Below, piece after piece: positions 1 through 8,026 of a stretch of DNA of 64,000 bases. Location: positions 27,423 to 91,422 of the forward strand of contig JAZKYU010000049.1 in assembly GCA_045612305.1 (NCBI GenBank). Reading direction: 5' to 3'. This DNA comes from HGM04593 sp045612305 (GTDB taxonomy: Bacteria > Bacteroidota > Bacteroidia > Bacteroidales > Bacteroidaceae). Each line of letters opens with the position of its first letter. Within the stretch, counting starts at the first letter, position 1. The notes below the pieces were generated by a model. That model worked only from the letters and a program-made list of their open reading frames with translations. It had not been told where the DNA came from and ran no database searches. The position numbers were made by a program, and so were the translations under genes.

Positions 1-493
1 CACCAACGGCACCCACAAAAGCCGTGTCGAGCTCATACTTATAATATTTATAATTAGAGGGGTAGATGGGCGACAGATATTGCGCCTTGAAAAGTTTTTC
101 GCGATGCAGGTCGGGAGTCATATAGTAGAGCACGCGGTCAATCTCACCGCTACCGTGCCTAAAGGTGGTGAGGTGAGCTACGCGACGTATGTCGGGGACC
201 GCATCTTTCACATAGTGTACCTCGTAGAAAAACTCCGACAAATAATCACTCTTACGCGAGTTAAAACGTGCAAGGTCGGGAACAAGATTAAGGTATATCA
301 TCTGCCGGTCGACATCGACAGCCTCTTTTATGTATAGGTTACCAAAAACTTCGCCTACCACAAAATCCCCGGCAAGCAAACGCTCGCCGTATGCATCCAT
401 AACGCGTTTGGCAGCACCATCAAAAGAGGTGCTGCCAAAGATGGGCACAAGCATAAGTACCCATAAGGTTATGAATGACACAAGTTTCTTCAT
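1..493 (-). CDS. DUF5686-like envelope protein (3' end cut by window edge)
   Basis: Only about the first 164 codons are inside the window; the frame runs open off the left edge. It starts with a signal peptide (MKKLVSFITLWVLMLVP, cleavage probably near GST) and continues with a domain resembling the part of DUF5686 proteins that follows their usual carboxypeptidase-like repeat: a line of the form FNSRKSDYLSEFFYEVHYV, and later LSPIYPSNYKYYKYEL. DUF5686 proteins are large Bacteroidota outer-membrane-associated proteins of unknown function. The typical N-terminal carbohydrate-binding-like repeat seems to be missing here. The gene lies 29 bp downstream of kdsA on the same strand and is probably the last gene seen of that operon. 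Family assignment is from remembered pattern only. Confidence 0.5.
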   Translation of the reverse strand, partial: MKKLVSFITLWVLMLVPIFGSTSFDGAAKRVMDAYGERLLAGDFVVGEVFGNLYIKEAVDVDRQMIYLNLVPDLARFNSRKSDYLSEFFYEVHYVKDAVPDIRRVAHLTTFRHGSGEIDRVLYYMTPDLHREKLFKAQYLSPIYPSNYKYYKYELDTAFVGAVG

Positions 494-522
494 CGCAAAA
501 GAGGAGCGACACACCGCGCCTT

Positions 523-1326
523 TTAGCGCACTGCAGCGCGTATCTTGAGCAGTTGATCGAGAAGATCCTCGAGAAGGTCGAGACGCAACATATTGGCGCC
601 ATCACTCTTTGCCACAGCGGGATTCTCGTGAGTCTCAATAAACAAGCCGTCGGCACCCACAGCTATAGCAGCTTTTGCAATGGTCGATATCATCTCCGGA
701 ACACCGCCGGTAACACCTGCTGTCTGGTTGGGCTGCTGCAGAGAGTGAGTAATATCCATCACCACGGGATAACCGAAAGAGCGCATCTGCGGTATACCAC
801 GGAAGTCTACCACAAGATCCTGGTAGCCAAAAGTTGTACCACGCTCGGTGAGCATCACGCGACCTGCACCACCCTCCGACTCAACTTTCTCGGCTGCAAA
901 CTTCATAGCTGCAGGCGAGAGGAACTGTCCTTTCTTTATATTCACCACGCGACCGGTCTTTGCAGCTGCAGTGAGCAGGTCGGTCTGACGGCAGAGGAAC
1001 GCCGGTATCTGCAAAACATCGACATACTCGGCTGCCATCTCAGCCTCTTCGGCCGAGTGCACATCGGTAACAACGGGTATGTTGAAAGTTTCGCGCACCT
1101 TGCGCAACACACGCAATGCGTTCTCATCGCCTATACCCGTAAAAGAGTCTATGCGCGAACGGTTGGCCTTGCGATACGAGCCTTTGAACACATAGGGAAT
1201 ATTGCGGTCGGCGGTCATCGCCACCACACGCTCTGCTATGCGCATAGCCATATCTTCGCCCTCTATAACACAAGGACCTGCCAAAAGAAAGAAATTCTCG
1301 GTAGATGTTAAATCTCTTATTGTCAT
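523..1326 (-). CDS. kdsA: 3-deoxy-8-phosphooctulonate synthase (KDO-8-P synthase)
   Basis: Condenses phosphoenolpyruvate with arabinose-5-phosphate to KDO-8-phosphate, the first committed step to the inner-core sugar of lipopolysaccharide, in the cytoplasm. The 267 residues match the normal length of the family. The N-terminal AGPCVIE (Cys19) rather than an Asn-type motif, together with DITHS, IETHENP and KSDGANML, gives the Cys-His-Glu-Asp set known for the metal-dependent class of KDO8P synthases. KGSYRKANR is the substrate-binding loop. The gene sits 9 bp after the lipid-kinase gene and after miaA, so these probably form one operon. Start at MTIRDL is well supported by family length. Confidence 0.96.
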   Translation of the reverse strand: MTIRDLTSTENFFLLAGPCVIEGEDMAMRIAERVVAMTADRNIPYVFKGSYRKANRSRIDSFTGIGDENALRVLRKVRETFNIPVVTDVHSAEEAEMAAEYVDVLQIPAFLCRQTDLLTAAAKTGRVVNIKKGQFLSPAAMKFAAEKVESEGGAGRVMLTERGTTFGYQDLVVDFRGIPQMRSFGYPVVMDITHSLQQPNQTAGVTGGVPEMISTIAKAAIAVGADGLFIETHENPAVAKSDGANMLRLDLLEDLLDQLLKIRAAVR

Positions 1327-1335
1327 AATAGTATA

Positions 1336-2286
1336 CTATTTTATTTTTGTTGGTATTATCAATTTCACAGCCTCGGGAAGCAGGGTTACCTTCATAGGGA
1401 AGGTGGGTGTAAATATACGTCCATCTATACCCGCACGCGCACCGTCGACACCCTCTATAAACACCTCGGTCGAGCGATAAGGCTCCATAAGCTCAAAGTT
1501 CATTATGCGGCGACGATAGACCATAAGCAACCCTTGCACCATACCGAAAAATTTAGGCATCTTTATGGCCGACACATCGAGCCACCCGTTATAGGGGACA
1601 GCGCTCGGCGTCATACCATAACCTCGAGAGTTACCTATGCAGAGCATCATAAATTTCTTGTCGACAAGCTGGTTGTTGAGCTTGAAACGCATATTAAAAT
1701 TCTGCCTAAAGAAAAGAAGGTGAAAAACGCCACTTATTATAGAGGTTATCTTAGCAAAAAAGAACCTGCGACGGTTGGCTATCTCAACAACTCTAGCCGA
1801 AAGACCTATGTTGAGCACGTTCAAGAAGTATCTTTTTTCCTCTCCTTCGGCACCGTTGTAGCTGCAACACCCCACATCAACCTTGCGGGTGCGATGTGTT
1901 ATTATGCAGTCGATAGCTGTTTTATAGTCGTGCAACGGCAGGCCCCAATATGTAGCGTAGTCGTTGGCTATACCGTTGGGGATTATACCCAAAGAGACCT
2001 TCGACGCGTTCTCCGACGCCATAACTCCGTTTATCACATCCTGCAAAGCACCATCTCCACCTACCACAACAATTGTTTCGTAACCGTTGTCGGCAAGCAT
2101 CATCGCCTGACGCTCGAGCGAGGAGTAATCTTCCGACTGTATGCAGTCGTACTCCACGTGTTTCTCTTTGAGATACTCCCTTATCTCGCACCAACGCTTA
2201 CGAGGTGCAAGAGAGCCTATTTTGGGGCAGTATATTATACCCCATCTATGTCTGTTTTTATTACTAGCACTTACCATACAGCACAC
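1336..2286 (-). CDS. Diacylglycerol kinase-family lipid kinase (YegS/DagK-like)
   Basis: A 316-residue soluble lipid kinase of the diacylglycerol-kinase catalytic family. The nucleotide-binding GGDG motif is at about residues 76-79 (IVVVGGDGALQDVINGV), followed by the conserved LGIIPNGIANDYA segment; the C-terminal half has the beta-rich substrate-binding lobe with DGRIF near the end. Members phosphorylate diacylglycerol, sphingosine or related lipids; the substrate here cannot be told from sequence. The start overlaps the end of miaA by about 20 bp, with a second possible Met three codons in (position 2277), indicating translational coupling. It probably belongs to the miaA-kinase-kdsA operon and feeds membrane lipid turnover, an inference from context only. 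Confidence 0.85.
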   Translation of the reverse strand: MCCMVSASNKNRHRWGIIYCPKIGSLAPRKRWCEIREYLKEKHVEYDCIQSEDYSSLERQAMMLADNGYETIVVVGGDGALQDVINGVMASENASKVSLGIIPNGIANDYATYWGLPLHDYKTAIDCIITHRTRKVDVGCCSYNGAEGEEKRYFLNVLNIGLSARVVEIANRRRFFFAKITSIISGVFHLLFFRQNFNMRFKLNNQLVDKKFMMLCIGNSRGYGMTPSAVPYNGWLDVSAIKMPKFFGMVQGLLMVYRRRIMNFELMEPYRSTEVFIEGVDGARAGIDGRIFTPTFPMKVTLLPEAVKLIIPTKIK

Positions 2287-3199
2287 CCTTTATGGTTTCT
2301 ACAATTTCGGCACGAGGCAGCGAGCCGTCGACCCAGAGTATGTCGGTACCACGTTTCTCCATACCTCGGAACCACGTCATCTGTCGCTTTGCGAATTGGT
2401 GTATCGCTATCTCGAGCCCACGCACCATCTCCTCGCGAGACAACTGCCCCATAACATACATAGTAACAAACTTATACTCTAAACCGTAATATATGAGTTG
2501 CTCGGGCGTAACTCCTGAGGCGAGCAAACTCTCCACCTCCTCTATTAGGCCCTCATTCAAGCGCTTGTGCAAGCGTTGCGATATTCTCTCGCGACGCACC
2601 TCGCGATCGACCCCCACTCCCACAGTAAGAGTGCGTATCGAGGGGAAGGCACGTTCCTCCACGGGACACGACGCATAGTACTCCTCTATTTCTATGGCGC
2701 GTATAGCACGCTTCTTCGTGTCGGTGTCGGTGTTGTTATGCAACTGTTTGTAGCTGGCAAGAATAGCCGTAAGTTCCTCGAGGCTCTTCTCCTCGAGACG
2801 GGCACGCAAAGAGGCGTTCTCGGGCACAGGTATAAGCTTGTAGCCCTTCAAAACCGACTCTACATACATTCCGCTACCACCACATAGCACGGGGAAAGCC
2901 CCACGCGACTTTATATCGTCGTAGGCTGCAAGAAAATCGCGCTGAAACTCAAAAAGATTATACTTTTCCCCAGCATCCACAATATCCACAAGATGCACCG
3001 GTACCTTTTTGCCGTCGCGCACATATTCGTCCAGGTCCTTACCTGTACCTATGTCCATACCGCGATACACCTGACGGCTGTCGGCACTCACGACCTCGCC
3101 ACCTAAAGCCAGGGCGAAGTCCACCGCAAGCGCTGTTTTGCCGCAAGCCGTGGGGCCCACAACAGCCAGCATATCGTATTTGGGGTAAAAGTTATCCAT
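2264..3199 (-). CDS. miaA: tRNA dimethylallyltransferase MiaA
   Basis: Transfers a dimethylallyl group to N6 of A37 in tRNAs reading UNN codons. The P-loop GPTACGKT lies close to the N terminus, followed by SADSRQVYRGMDIGTGK (the DSxQxY motif), and the central insertion domain typical of MiaA is present. Later motifs RAIRAIEI and HQFAKRQMTWFRG fit the family. I chose the Met at 3199 (MDNFYPKYDMLAV), which places the P-loop about 15 residues in, as usual; an in-frame Met at 3229 is the longer alternative. First gene of the run with the lipid kinase and kdsA. The 230 bp upstream, shared with the divergent Crp gene, are AT-rich and show no clear promoter pair. Confidence 0.95.
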   Translation of the reverse strand: MDNFYPKYDMLAVVGPTACGKTALAVDFALALGGEVVSADSRQVYRGMDIGTGKDLDEYVRDGKKVPVHLVDIVDAGEKYNLFEFQRDFLAAYDDIKSRGAFPVLCGGSGMYVESVLKGYKLIPVPENASLRARLEEKSLEELTAILASYKQLHNNTDTDTKKRAIRAIEIEEYYASCPVEERAFPSIRTLTVGVGVDREVRRERISQRLHKRLNEGLIEEVESLLASGVTPEQLIYYGLEYKFVTMYVMGQLSREEMVRGLEIAIHQFAKRQMTWFRGMEKRGTDILWVDGSLPRAEIVETIKGVLYGKC

Positions 3200-3429
3200 T
3201 TTATTTACATACAAGGCATAATGCGCCATAATATAATTATGAGTGCGAAGTTAAACAAGTTCGTCGCAATAGCAAAATAAATCAAACAATAATTTCACAA
3301 AGCCCGCAAAAGCTACACCGCACCGTGTTAACAAAACCTATATATTTAAGTTAAAAAAACACAAAAAACATCACTTGTTTATACTATTTTAGCACGAAAA
3401 AAGTTATATATGCAAATAAACTAAAACAT

Positions 3430-4095
3430 ATGTACGAAAACCTATTGTGCCTGCCCTACTTTCAAGGGATGGGCAAAGACGACATAACAGCCATACTCGA
3501 CAAGGTGAAGCTCGAGTTTACCACCAGCAACAGCAACACACTCATACGCAACCGAGGCGAGGAGTGCAACAAATTTATAATACTCACAAAAGGCGCCATA
3601 GAAGCCGAAGCCTGCGACAAAGAAGGCACCTACACCATAACCGAGGAGTTTACCGCACCCCACGCCATAGAGCCATACTCCATCTTTGGCTACAACACAA
3701 AGTACAAAAAGAAGTACACCGCAAAAAGCGAGTGCACCATACTAGAGATTGAGAAAAACTACTTTTTCAGCGAGTTTTCCAAGCAAAACATCTTCACACT
3801 AAACCTCGTAAACCTTGTAAGCCGCAGAGCACAGCTCATTAACGACACAATTTGGGATTTCACCCCCACAACCATTGAGGGACGCATAATTGCGTTCATA
3901 GCACAACGCTGCGAAACTGCAAACGGGCGCAAGCGAGTAAACATAAAGATGGAACGCCTTGCCGAGCTTTTATGCGAAACACGCCTCAACATCTCGCACG
4001 CACTCAACAACCTGCAAGACAACGGTTTAGTTGTGCTCAACAGAAAGGAGATTGAGATACCCGAGTTTAAAGAACTGCTACCTTTTATTAAATAG
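3430..4095 (+). CDS. Crp/Fnr-family transcriptional regulator
   Basis: A 221-residue one-component regulator. Residues of about 15-115 form a cyclic-nucleotide-binding-like beta barrel (GEECNKFIILTKGAIEAE; SIFGY), joined by a long helix to a C-terminal winged helix (MERLAELLCETRLNISHALNNL is the helix-turn-helix region, about residues 172-195). It has none of the Fnr-type N-terminal cysteine cluster, so oxygen sensing through Fe-S is unlikely. The effector-binding residues are too divergent to say whether it binds a nucleotide. It is monocistronic, divergent from miaA, and followed by the separately promoted tRNA gene. Target genes cannot be inferred. Such proteins are abundant in Bacteroidales. 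Confidence 0.88.
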   Translation: MYENLLCLPYFQGMGKDDITAILDKVKLEFTTSNSNTLIRNRGEECNKFIILTKGAIEAEACDKEGTYTITEEFTAPHAIEPYSIFGYNTKYKKKYTAKSECTILEIEKNYFFSEFSKQNIFTLNLVNLVSRRAQLINDTIWDFTPTTIEGRIIAFIAQRCETANGRKRVNIKMERLAELLCETRLNISHALNNLQDNGLVVLNRKEIEIPEFKELLPFIK

Positions 4096-4160
4096 CCGCA
4101 GGTGTAAACACCCACAGAAAAACTAAATTACACACTTTTAAACAAAAAAAGAGCCTTTTT

Positions 4161-4192
4161 TTTGGCAAGAAAAAAGAAACACACTATCTTTG
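4161..4192 (+). promoter_or_regulatory. Bacteroidota-type promoter for tRNA-Arg
   Basis: A TTTG at 4161-4164 and a perfect TATCTTTG at 4185-4192 are 20 bp apart, matching the -33/-7 promoter of Bacteroidota (TTTG, 19-21 bp, TAnnTTTG). Transcription would start near 4198, leaving a short 5' leader before the tRNA at 4255. Confidence 0.8.
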
Positions 4193-4254
4193 CACCCGCA
4201 AAGCGAAACATCTTTGCAAAATTTAAGGTTTATACCTTATTAAATAAAAAGGTC

Positions 4255-4328
<74 letters not shown>

Positions 4329-4330
4329 CA

Positions 4331-4365
4331 AAAAAAGGAACTCTGCAGAGTTCCTTTTTTTGTTT
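4331..4365 (+). terminator. Intrinsic terminator after tRNA-Arg
   Basis: Perfect inverted repeat AAAAAAGGAACTCT / AGAGTTCCTTTTTT around GC, followed by more T residues, beginning three bases after the tRNA. The A/T flanks make it usable from either strand, including for the convergent nhaA transcript. Confidence 0.85.
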
Positions 4366-4408
4366 TTATGCAAACCGCAAGTCTCTCCTCTGCAGTTTAA
4401 AAAGCCCG

Positions 4409-5746
4409 TCACACCTTCTTTGGTAAATAACGATTTAGCAAAAATACCGCAACAAGAGCCGAAACAAACGAGCCACACAAAATACCAAGCTTCGCCTGCC
4501 CCAAAATATTTGTACCACCCGAAAGCGACGCATAAGAGAGGTCGGCTATAAAGATGGATACCGTAAGTCCTATACCACAAAGCATACACACCGATGCAAA
4601 AGAGCGCCAGTTACTGCCCTGCGGCAGGCTCACAAGTCCAAATTTCACAGCAACCCAAGAGAAAGAGAAAACACCAACAAACTTGCCCACAACAAGGCCT
4701 GCCATCACCGGCAAGCCCACACCGCAAAGCATAGTGTTCAAACTCATACCAGCGAGATCTATACCCACATTGGCAAAAGCAAAAAGTGGTATCACCACAT
4801 AGCCTATGAAGCTATTCATACCATCCTCAAGATCCTGCAACGGGCTTATGAGCTTGTCGGCAGCCGACTCTATGCTCTTTAATTTATGTATCTCGGCGTG
4901 GGTGAGCACCACCGTGTGGTGTTTGCCAGTAACCTCGTGCACAGGGAGGCTGTTTATATTCTCGCGTATGCGCTCTATGTAGTAGGCCGACCCACGACGC
5001 AACGATGCAGGCACACAGAAAGCCACAATAACACCTGCAATGGTTGCGTGTATACCCGAGTTAAGCATCGCATACCACAGCACAAGCCCCACAGCAAGGT
5101 AGAAAGACTTTTTACCCACACGCTTCATATTGCCATAAACAAGCAACACCACGCACAAAACAGCAAGGAGAAGGTACATAACATCTATGTGCGACGAGTA
5201 GAAAAGTGCTATAACAATTATACCACCAAGATCGTCGGCCACAGCAAGAGCTGCAAGAAAAACTTTAAGACCAATAGGTACCCTTTTACCAAAAAGCGAG
5301 AGCACACCCAAAGAGAAGGCTATATCGGTAGCCATAGGTATAGCCGCACCACGCAACATAGCGGCGTCGGCAGGGCATAAAAGCCAGAAAAAGAGCACCG
5401 GCACAAGCATACCACCGCACGCGCCTATTATGGGTAACATCGCCTTCTGACGCGACGACAACTCACCCACAAGTATCTCGCGCTTTATCTCAAGCCCCAC
5501 TGTAAGAAAGAACAAAGCCATCAAAAAGTCGTTGATAACAGCCATAAGCGACATCTGGTGCCCACCGTGGCTAAAGAGGTCAAAAGCGCCCAACGACAAA
5601 GAGACCGGGGCATTCCATAGAGCAAAATACTCATCCTTGAGAGGGGAATTTGCACAAACAAGCGCAAGAATAGAAAAAACAACAAGCACGGCACTCGAAG
5701 AGACATACTTCTTTACCATACTCTTAAAACTATAATTATGTGTCAT
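4409..5746 (-). CDS. nhaA: Na+/H+ antiporter NhaA
   Basis: Inner-membrane secondary transporter that exports Na+ (or Li+) in exchange for protons, used for sodium and alkaline-pH homeostasis. About 445 residues with some twelve hydrophobic segments. ATDIAFSLG and the paired aspartates of AVADDLGG are the signature of the NhaA ion-binding site; an N-terminal FFLTVGLEIKREI segment also matches. I chose the Met at 5746 (MTHNYSFKSMVKK), which gives a normal NhaA N terminus; the frame stays open upstream but that extension is not NhaA-like. A minus-strand -7-like box (TATTTTTG) lies at 5789-5796. Monocistronic, convergent with the tRNA. Confidence 0.95.
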   Translation of the reverse strand: MTHNYSFKSMVKKYVSSSAVLVVFSILALVCANSPLKDEYFALWNAPVSLSLGAFDLFSHGGHQMSLMAVINDFLMALFFLTVGLEIKREILVGELSSRQKAMLPIIGACGGMLVPVLFFWLLCPADAAMLRGAAIPMATDIAFSLGVLSLFGKRVPIGLKVFLAALAVADDLGGIIVIALFYSSHIDVMYLLLAVLCVVLLVYGNMKRVGKKSFYLAVGLVLWYAMLNSGIHATIAGVIVAFCVPASLRRGSAYYIERIRENINSLPVHEVTGKHHTVVLTHAEIHKLKSIESAADKLISPLQDLEDGMNSFIGYVVIPLFAFANVGIDLAGMSLNTMLCGVGLPVMAGLVVGKFVGVFSFSWVAVKFGLVSLPQGSNWRSFASVCMLCGIGLTVSIFIADLSYASLSGGTNILGQAKLGILCGSFVSALVAVFLLNRYLPKKV

Positions 5747-5941
5747 AGCATTTATAATATATGTTACACTTTCATTGAAACAACAATGCAAAAATAACCA
5801 CTTTTTACACAGCAATCACCCACTTATTTATAGACAATTTCAATAATACGAATAGATTTTAACGATACACCACGGCACGCACACGCATCATAAAAGTAAA
5901 AAAATAATTGCACGATTATTAGGAATAACAGAAAATGATTG

Positions 5942-5949
5942 TAATTTTG
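5942..5949 (+). promoter_or_regulatory. Probable -7 box of the ilvA-ridA promoter
   Basis: TAATTTTG matches TAnnTTTG and lies 28 bp before the ilvA ATG. No good TTTG is present at the expected -33 distance, so only half the promoter is supported. The short leader leaves no room for an attenuator like the one upstream of ilvD. Confidence 0.5.
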
Positions 5950-5977
5950 CGCAATACAAATTTAAAAAAATACACAT

Positions 5978-7183
5978 ATGCTAACACTCGACAAAATATA
6001 CCACGCATCGTATGTGTTGAAGGATGTGATTCGCAGAACCGACCTCATCCAGGCTCCCCAGATTAACCCTGCGGCTACGGTATATCTCAAGCCCGAGAAC
6101 TTGCAATTGACAGGTTCGTTCAAGGTACGCGGCTCGTACTACAAAATTTCACAATTATCGGACGAAGAGAAAGCAAAAGGCGTTATCGCTTGTTCGGCAG
6201 GAAACCACGCACAAGGCGTTGCTCTTGCTGCAACAAAGAACGGTATTAAATCTACCATCTGCCTCCCCGACGGCGCCCCCATCTCAAAGGTTGAAGCAAC
6301 AAAGAAGTATGGTGCAGAGATATGCCTTGTAGAGGGTGTATACGACGATGCCTACCAGAAAGCGTTGCAGTTGCGCGACGAGCACAGCTACACATTCATT
6401 CACCCCTTCGACGACGTGGATGTTATCGCAGGCCAGGGAACTATAGGTCTTGAACTCCTCGACCAACTAAAGGATGTAGACGCTGTTATCGTTCCCATCG
6501 GTGGTGGTGGTCTCATCTCGGGTGTTGCTTTTGCAATTAAATCGCTCAACCCCAACGTTAAAGTATATGGCGTGCAGGCAAGCGGTGCTCCCAGTATGTT
6601 CAACTCTATAAAGAACAAGAAGATTGAGCGCCTTGCCGGTGTTTCTACCATCGCCGACGGTATCGCGGTGAAAGAGCCCGGACAGAACACCTTCGCTATC
6701 TGTAGCAAGTATGTAGACAAGATTGTTACAGTTACCGACGACGAGGTTTCATCGGCTATCCTCTCTATGATTGAGCACCAGAAGCTCATTGCCGAGGGTG
6801 CCGGAGCTGTAGCTGTAGCTGCTGCTATGTTCAACAAAGTACCCATCGAGGGCAAGAAGGTTGTATGCCTTGTTTCGGGAGGTAACATCGACGTTACCAT
6901 CCTCGACCGTGTCATCAAACGCGGTTTGCTCACATCGGGCCGTTCTTGCGCTCTCACCATAGAGCTCCTCGACAAACCCGGACAGTTGTTGCAGATTGCC
7001 CAGATTATTGCCGACAACGGTGGTAACGTTATATCTGTTCACCACGAGCGTGCAAACGCAAGCATGAACATAAACGGCTGTTTCTTGCGCATCAACATGG
7101 AGACACGCAACTTCGAACAGATTGAGACAATAAAGAGCGCTCTTGTGAAAAAGGGCTTCAAACTTGAAAACAATAAATTTTAA
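5978..7183 (+). CDS. ilvA: Threonine ammonia-lyase (threonine deaminase)
   Basis: PLP enzyme converting threonine to 2-oxobutanoate (through 2-aminocrotonate) and ammonia; first step of isoleucine synthesis. 401 residues: the PLP-binding lysine is K49 in TGSFKVRGSYY, the phosphate-binding glycine loop is PIGGGGLISG, and a single ACT-like regulatory domain follows from about residue 325 (LTIELLDKPGQLLQIAQII). This is the shorter, one-ACT form rather than the long E. coli biosynthetic enzyme. Context supports a biosynthetic role: ridA begins six bases after the stop, and an ilv operon is 17 kb away. Codons are of the highly expressed type (ATC, GGT, CGT). Confidence 0.95.
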   Translation: MLTLDKIYHASYVLKDVIRRTDLIQAPQINPAATVYLKPENLQLTGSFKVRGSYYKISQLSDEEKAKGVIACSAGNHAQGVALAATKNGIKSTICLPDGAPISKVEATKKYGAEICLVEGVYDDAYQKALQLRDEHSYTFIHPFDDVDVIAGQGTIGLELLDQLKDVDAVIVPIGGGGLISGVAFAIKSLNPNVKVYGVQASGAPSMFNSIKNKKIERLAGVSTIADGIAVKEPGQNTFAICSKYVDKIVTVTDDEVSSAILSMIEHQKLIAEGAGAVAVAAAMFNKVPIEGKKVVCLVSGGNIDVTILDRVIKRGLLTSGRSCALTIELLDKPGQLLQIAQIIADNGGNVISVHHERANASMNINGCFLRINMETRNFEQIETIKSALVKKGFKLENNKF

Positions 7184-7189
7184 AGCACT

Positions 7190-7564
7190 ATGATAAAGAA
7201 AATTCACACAGACAACGCCCCCGCCGCTATAGGCCCCTACTCACAGGCTATCGTTTGCGGCAATATGCTCTTCACATCGGGACAAGTACCCATCAACCCT
7301 GCAACAGGCGAGGTTGAGGCCGAAGGCATTGAGGCACAAGCTACACAGGTAATGAAAAACCTTGCAGCCGTTCTCGAGGCTGCTGGCACCACATTCGAGA
7401 AAGCGGTAAAAACAACTTGCTTCCTCAAGAATATGGAAGACTTTGCAGCCTTCAACGCAGTGTATGCACAATACTTCACAGAGAAGCCCGCACGCTCTTG
7501 CGTTGCAGTGAAACAGCTTCCCAAAGATGTACTTGTAGAGGTTGAGGTTATCGCCGAAATTTAA
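7190..7564 (+). CDS. ridA: RidA-family 2-iminobutanoate/2-iminopropanoate deaminase
   Basis: 124-residue trimeric RidA (YjgF/UK114) enzyme that hydrolyses the reactive enamine/imine intermediates released by PLP enzymes such as IlvA. GPYSQA (residues 15-20), a central SGQVPINP, and Arg102 in KPARSCVAV, equivalent to the catalytic Arg105 of E. coli RidA, are all present, so it should be an active member. It is co-transcribed with ilvA with a six-base gap, a direct pairing of the enzyme that makes 2-aminocrotonate with the one that clears it. Terminated by the palindrome at 7587. Confidence 0.95.
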   Translation: MIKKIHTDNAPAAIGPYSQAIVCGNMLFTSGQVPINPATGEVEAEGIEAQATQVMKNLAAVLEAAGTTFEKAVKTTCFLKNMEDFAAFNAVYAQYFTEKPARSCVAVKQLPKDVLVEVEVIAEI

Positions 7565-7586
7565 TACACAACATCTATAACTTTAG

Positions 7587-7618
7587 GCGGCGAGCTCTCG
7601 AGAGCTCGCCGCTATTGT
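7587..7618 (+). terminator. Intrinsic terminator after ridA
   Basis: A perfect 26-base palindrome, GCGGCGAGCTCTC followed by its exact complement, then TATTGTTTT. Ends the ilvA-ridA transcript 22 bp after the ridA stop. Confidence 0.85.
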
Positions 7619-7672
7619 TTTCACAAAAAAAGCCGCATAGCCTAATTTTATTAAAAAATGAGCGCTAAAATC

Positions 7673-7703
7673 TTTGCCAAATAAAAAAAAAGAGCTAATT
7701 TTG
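7673..7703 (+). promoter_or_regulatory. Promoter of rpmH
   Basis: TTTG at 7673-7676 and TAATTTTG at 7696-7703 with a 19-bp spacer: a full match to the Bacteroidota promoter. Transcription would begin near 7710, about 50 bp before the rpmH ATG. Confidence 0.8.
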
Positions 7704-7759
7704 CACGCTGAATAGCATAAATAGTTTTTCCGAATAAAAACATTAAATAATATAAGACG

Positions 7760-7921
7760 ATGAAAAGAACATTTCAACCCTCTAACAGAAAGAGAAAAAA
7801 CAAACACGGTTTCCGTGAGAGAATGGCCACAAAGAACGGCCGTCGCGTATTGGCATCTCGTCGCGCAAAAGGTCGCAAAAAGCTCACCGTTTCTGACGAG
7901 TACAACGGAAAGAAAAAGTAA
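7760..7921 (+). CDS. rpmH: 50S ribosomal protein L34
   Basis: A 53-residue, strongly basic protein: MKRTFQPSNRKRKNKHGF at the start and RMATKNGRRVLASRRAKGR in the middle are the L34 signature; the C-terminal tail (KLTVSDEYNGKKK) is a short extension. L34 is a late-assembling large-subunit protein near the 23S rRNA core. The gene has its own promoter and terminator. The usual rpmH neighbours of many bacteria (rnpA, dnaA) are not next to it. Confidence 0.97.
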   Translation: MKRTFQPSNRKRKNKHGFRERMATKNGRRVLASRRAKGRKKLTVSDEYNGKKK

Positions 7922-7966
7922 TTGCTATGCAATGACCAACATTGCAATATCAATATAAGATTTTGC

Positions 7967-8008
7967 AAGACAAGTGGCTTACCCCAAAAGGTAAGCCACT
8001 TGTCTTTT
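7967..8008. terminator. Bidirectional terminator between rpmH and the amidase-like gene
   Basis: 17-bp perfect stem, AAGACAAGTGGCTTACC and its complement, around CCAAAA, with T residues on the plus side and A residues on the minus side. It separates two convergent genes and can stop both. Confidence 0.85.
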
Positions 8009-8026
8009 ATGCCACCAGCACTGCTG

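Noticed and set aside
475..1311. A 278-codon plus-strand frame opposite kdsA
   Set aside because: Same antisense artefact: kdsA is complete with all active-site residues on the other strand.
7587..7612. Perfect 26-base palindrome as operator or recombination site
   Set aside because: Its place 22 bp after ridA and the following T-rich run are fully explained by an intrinsic terminator.
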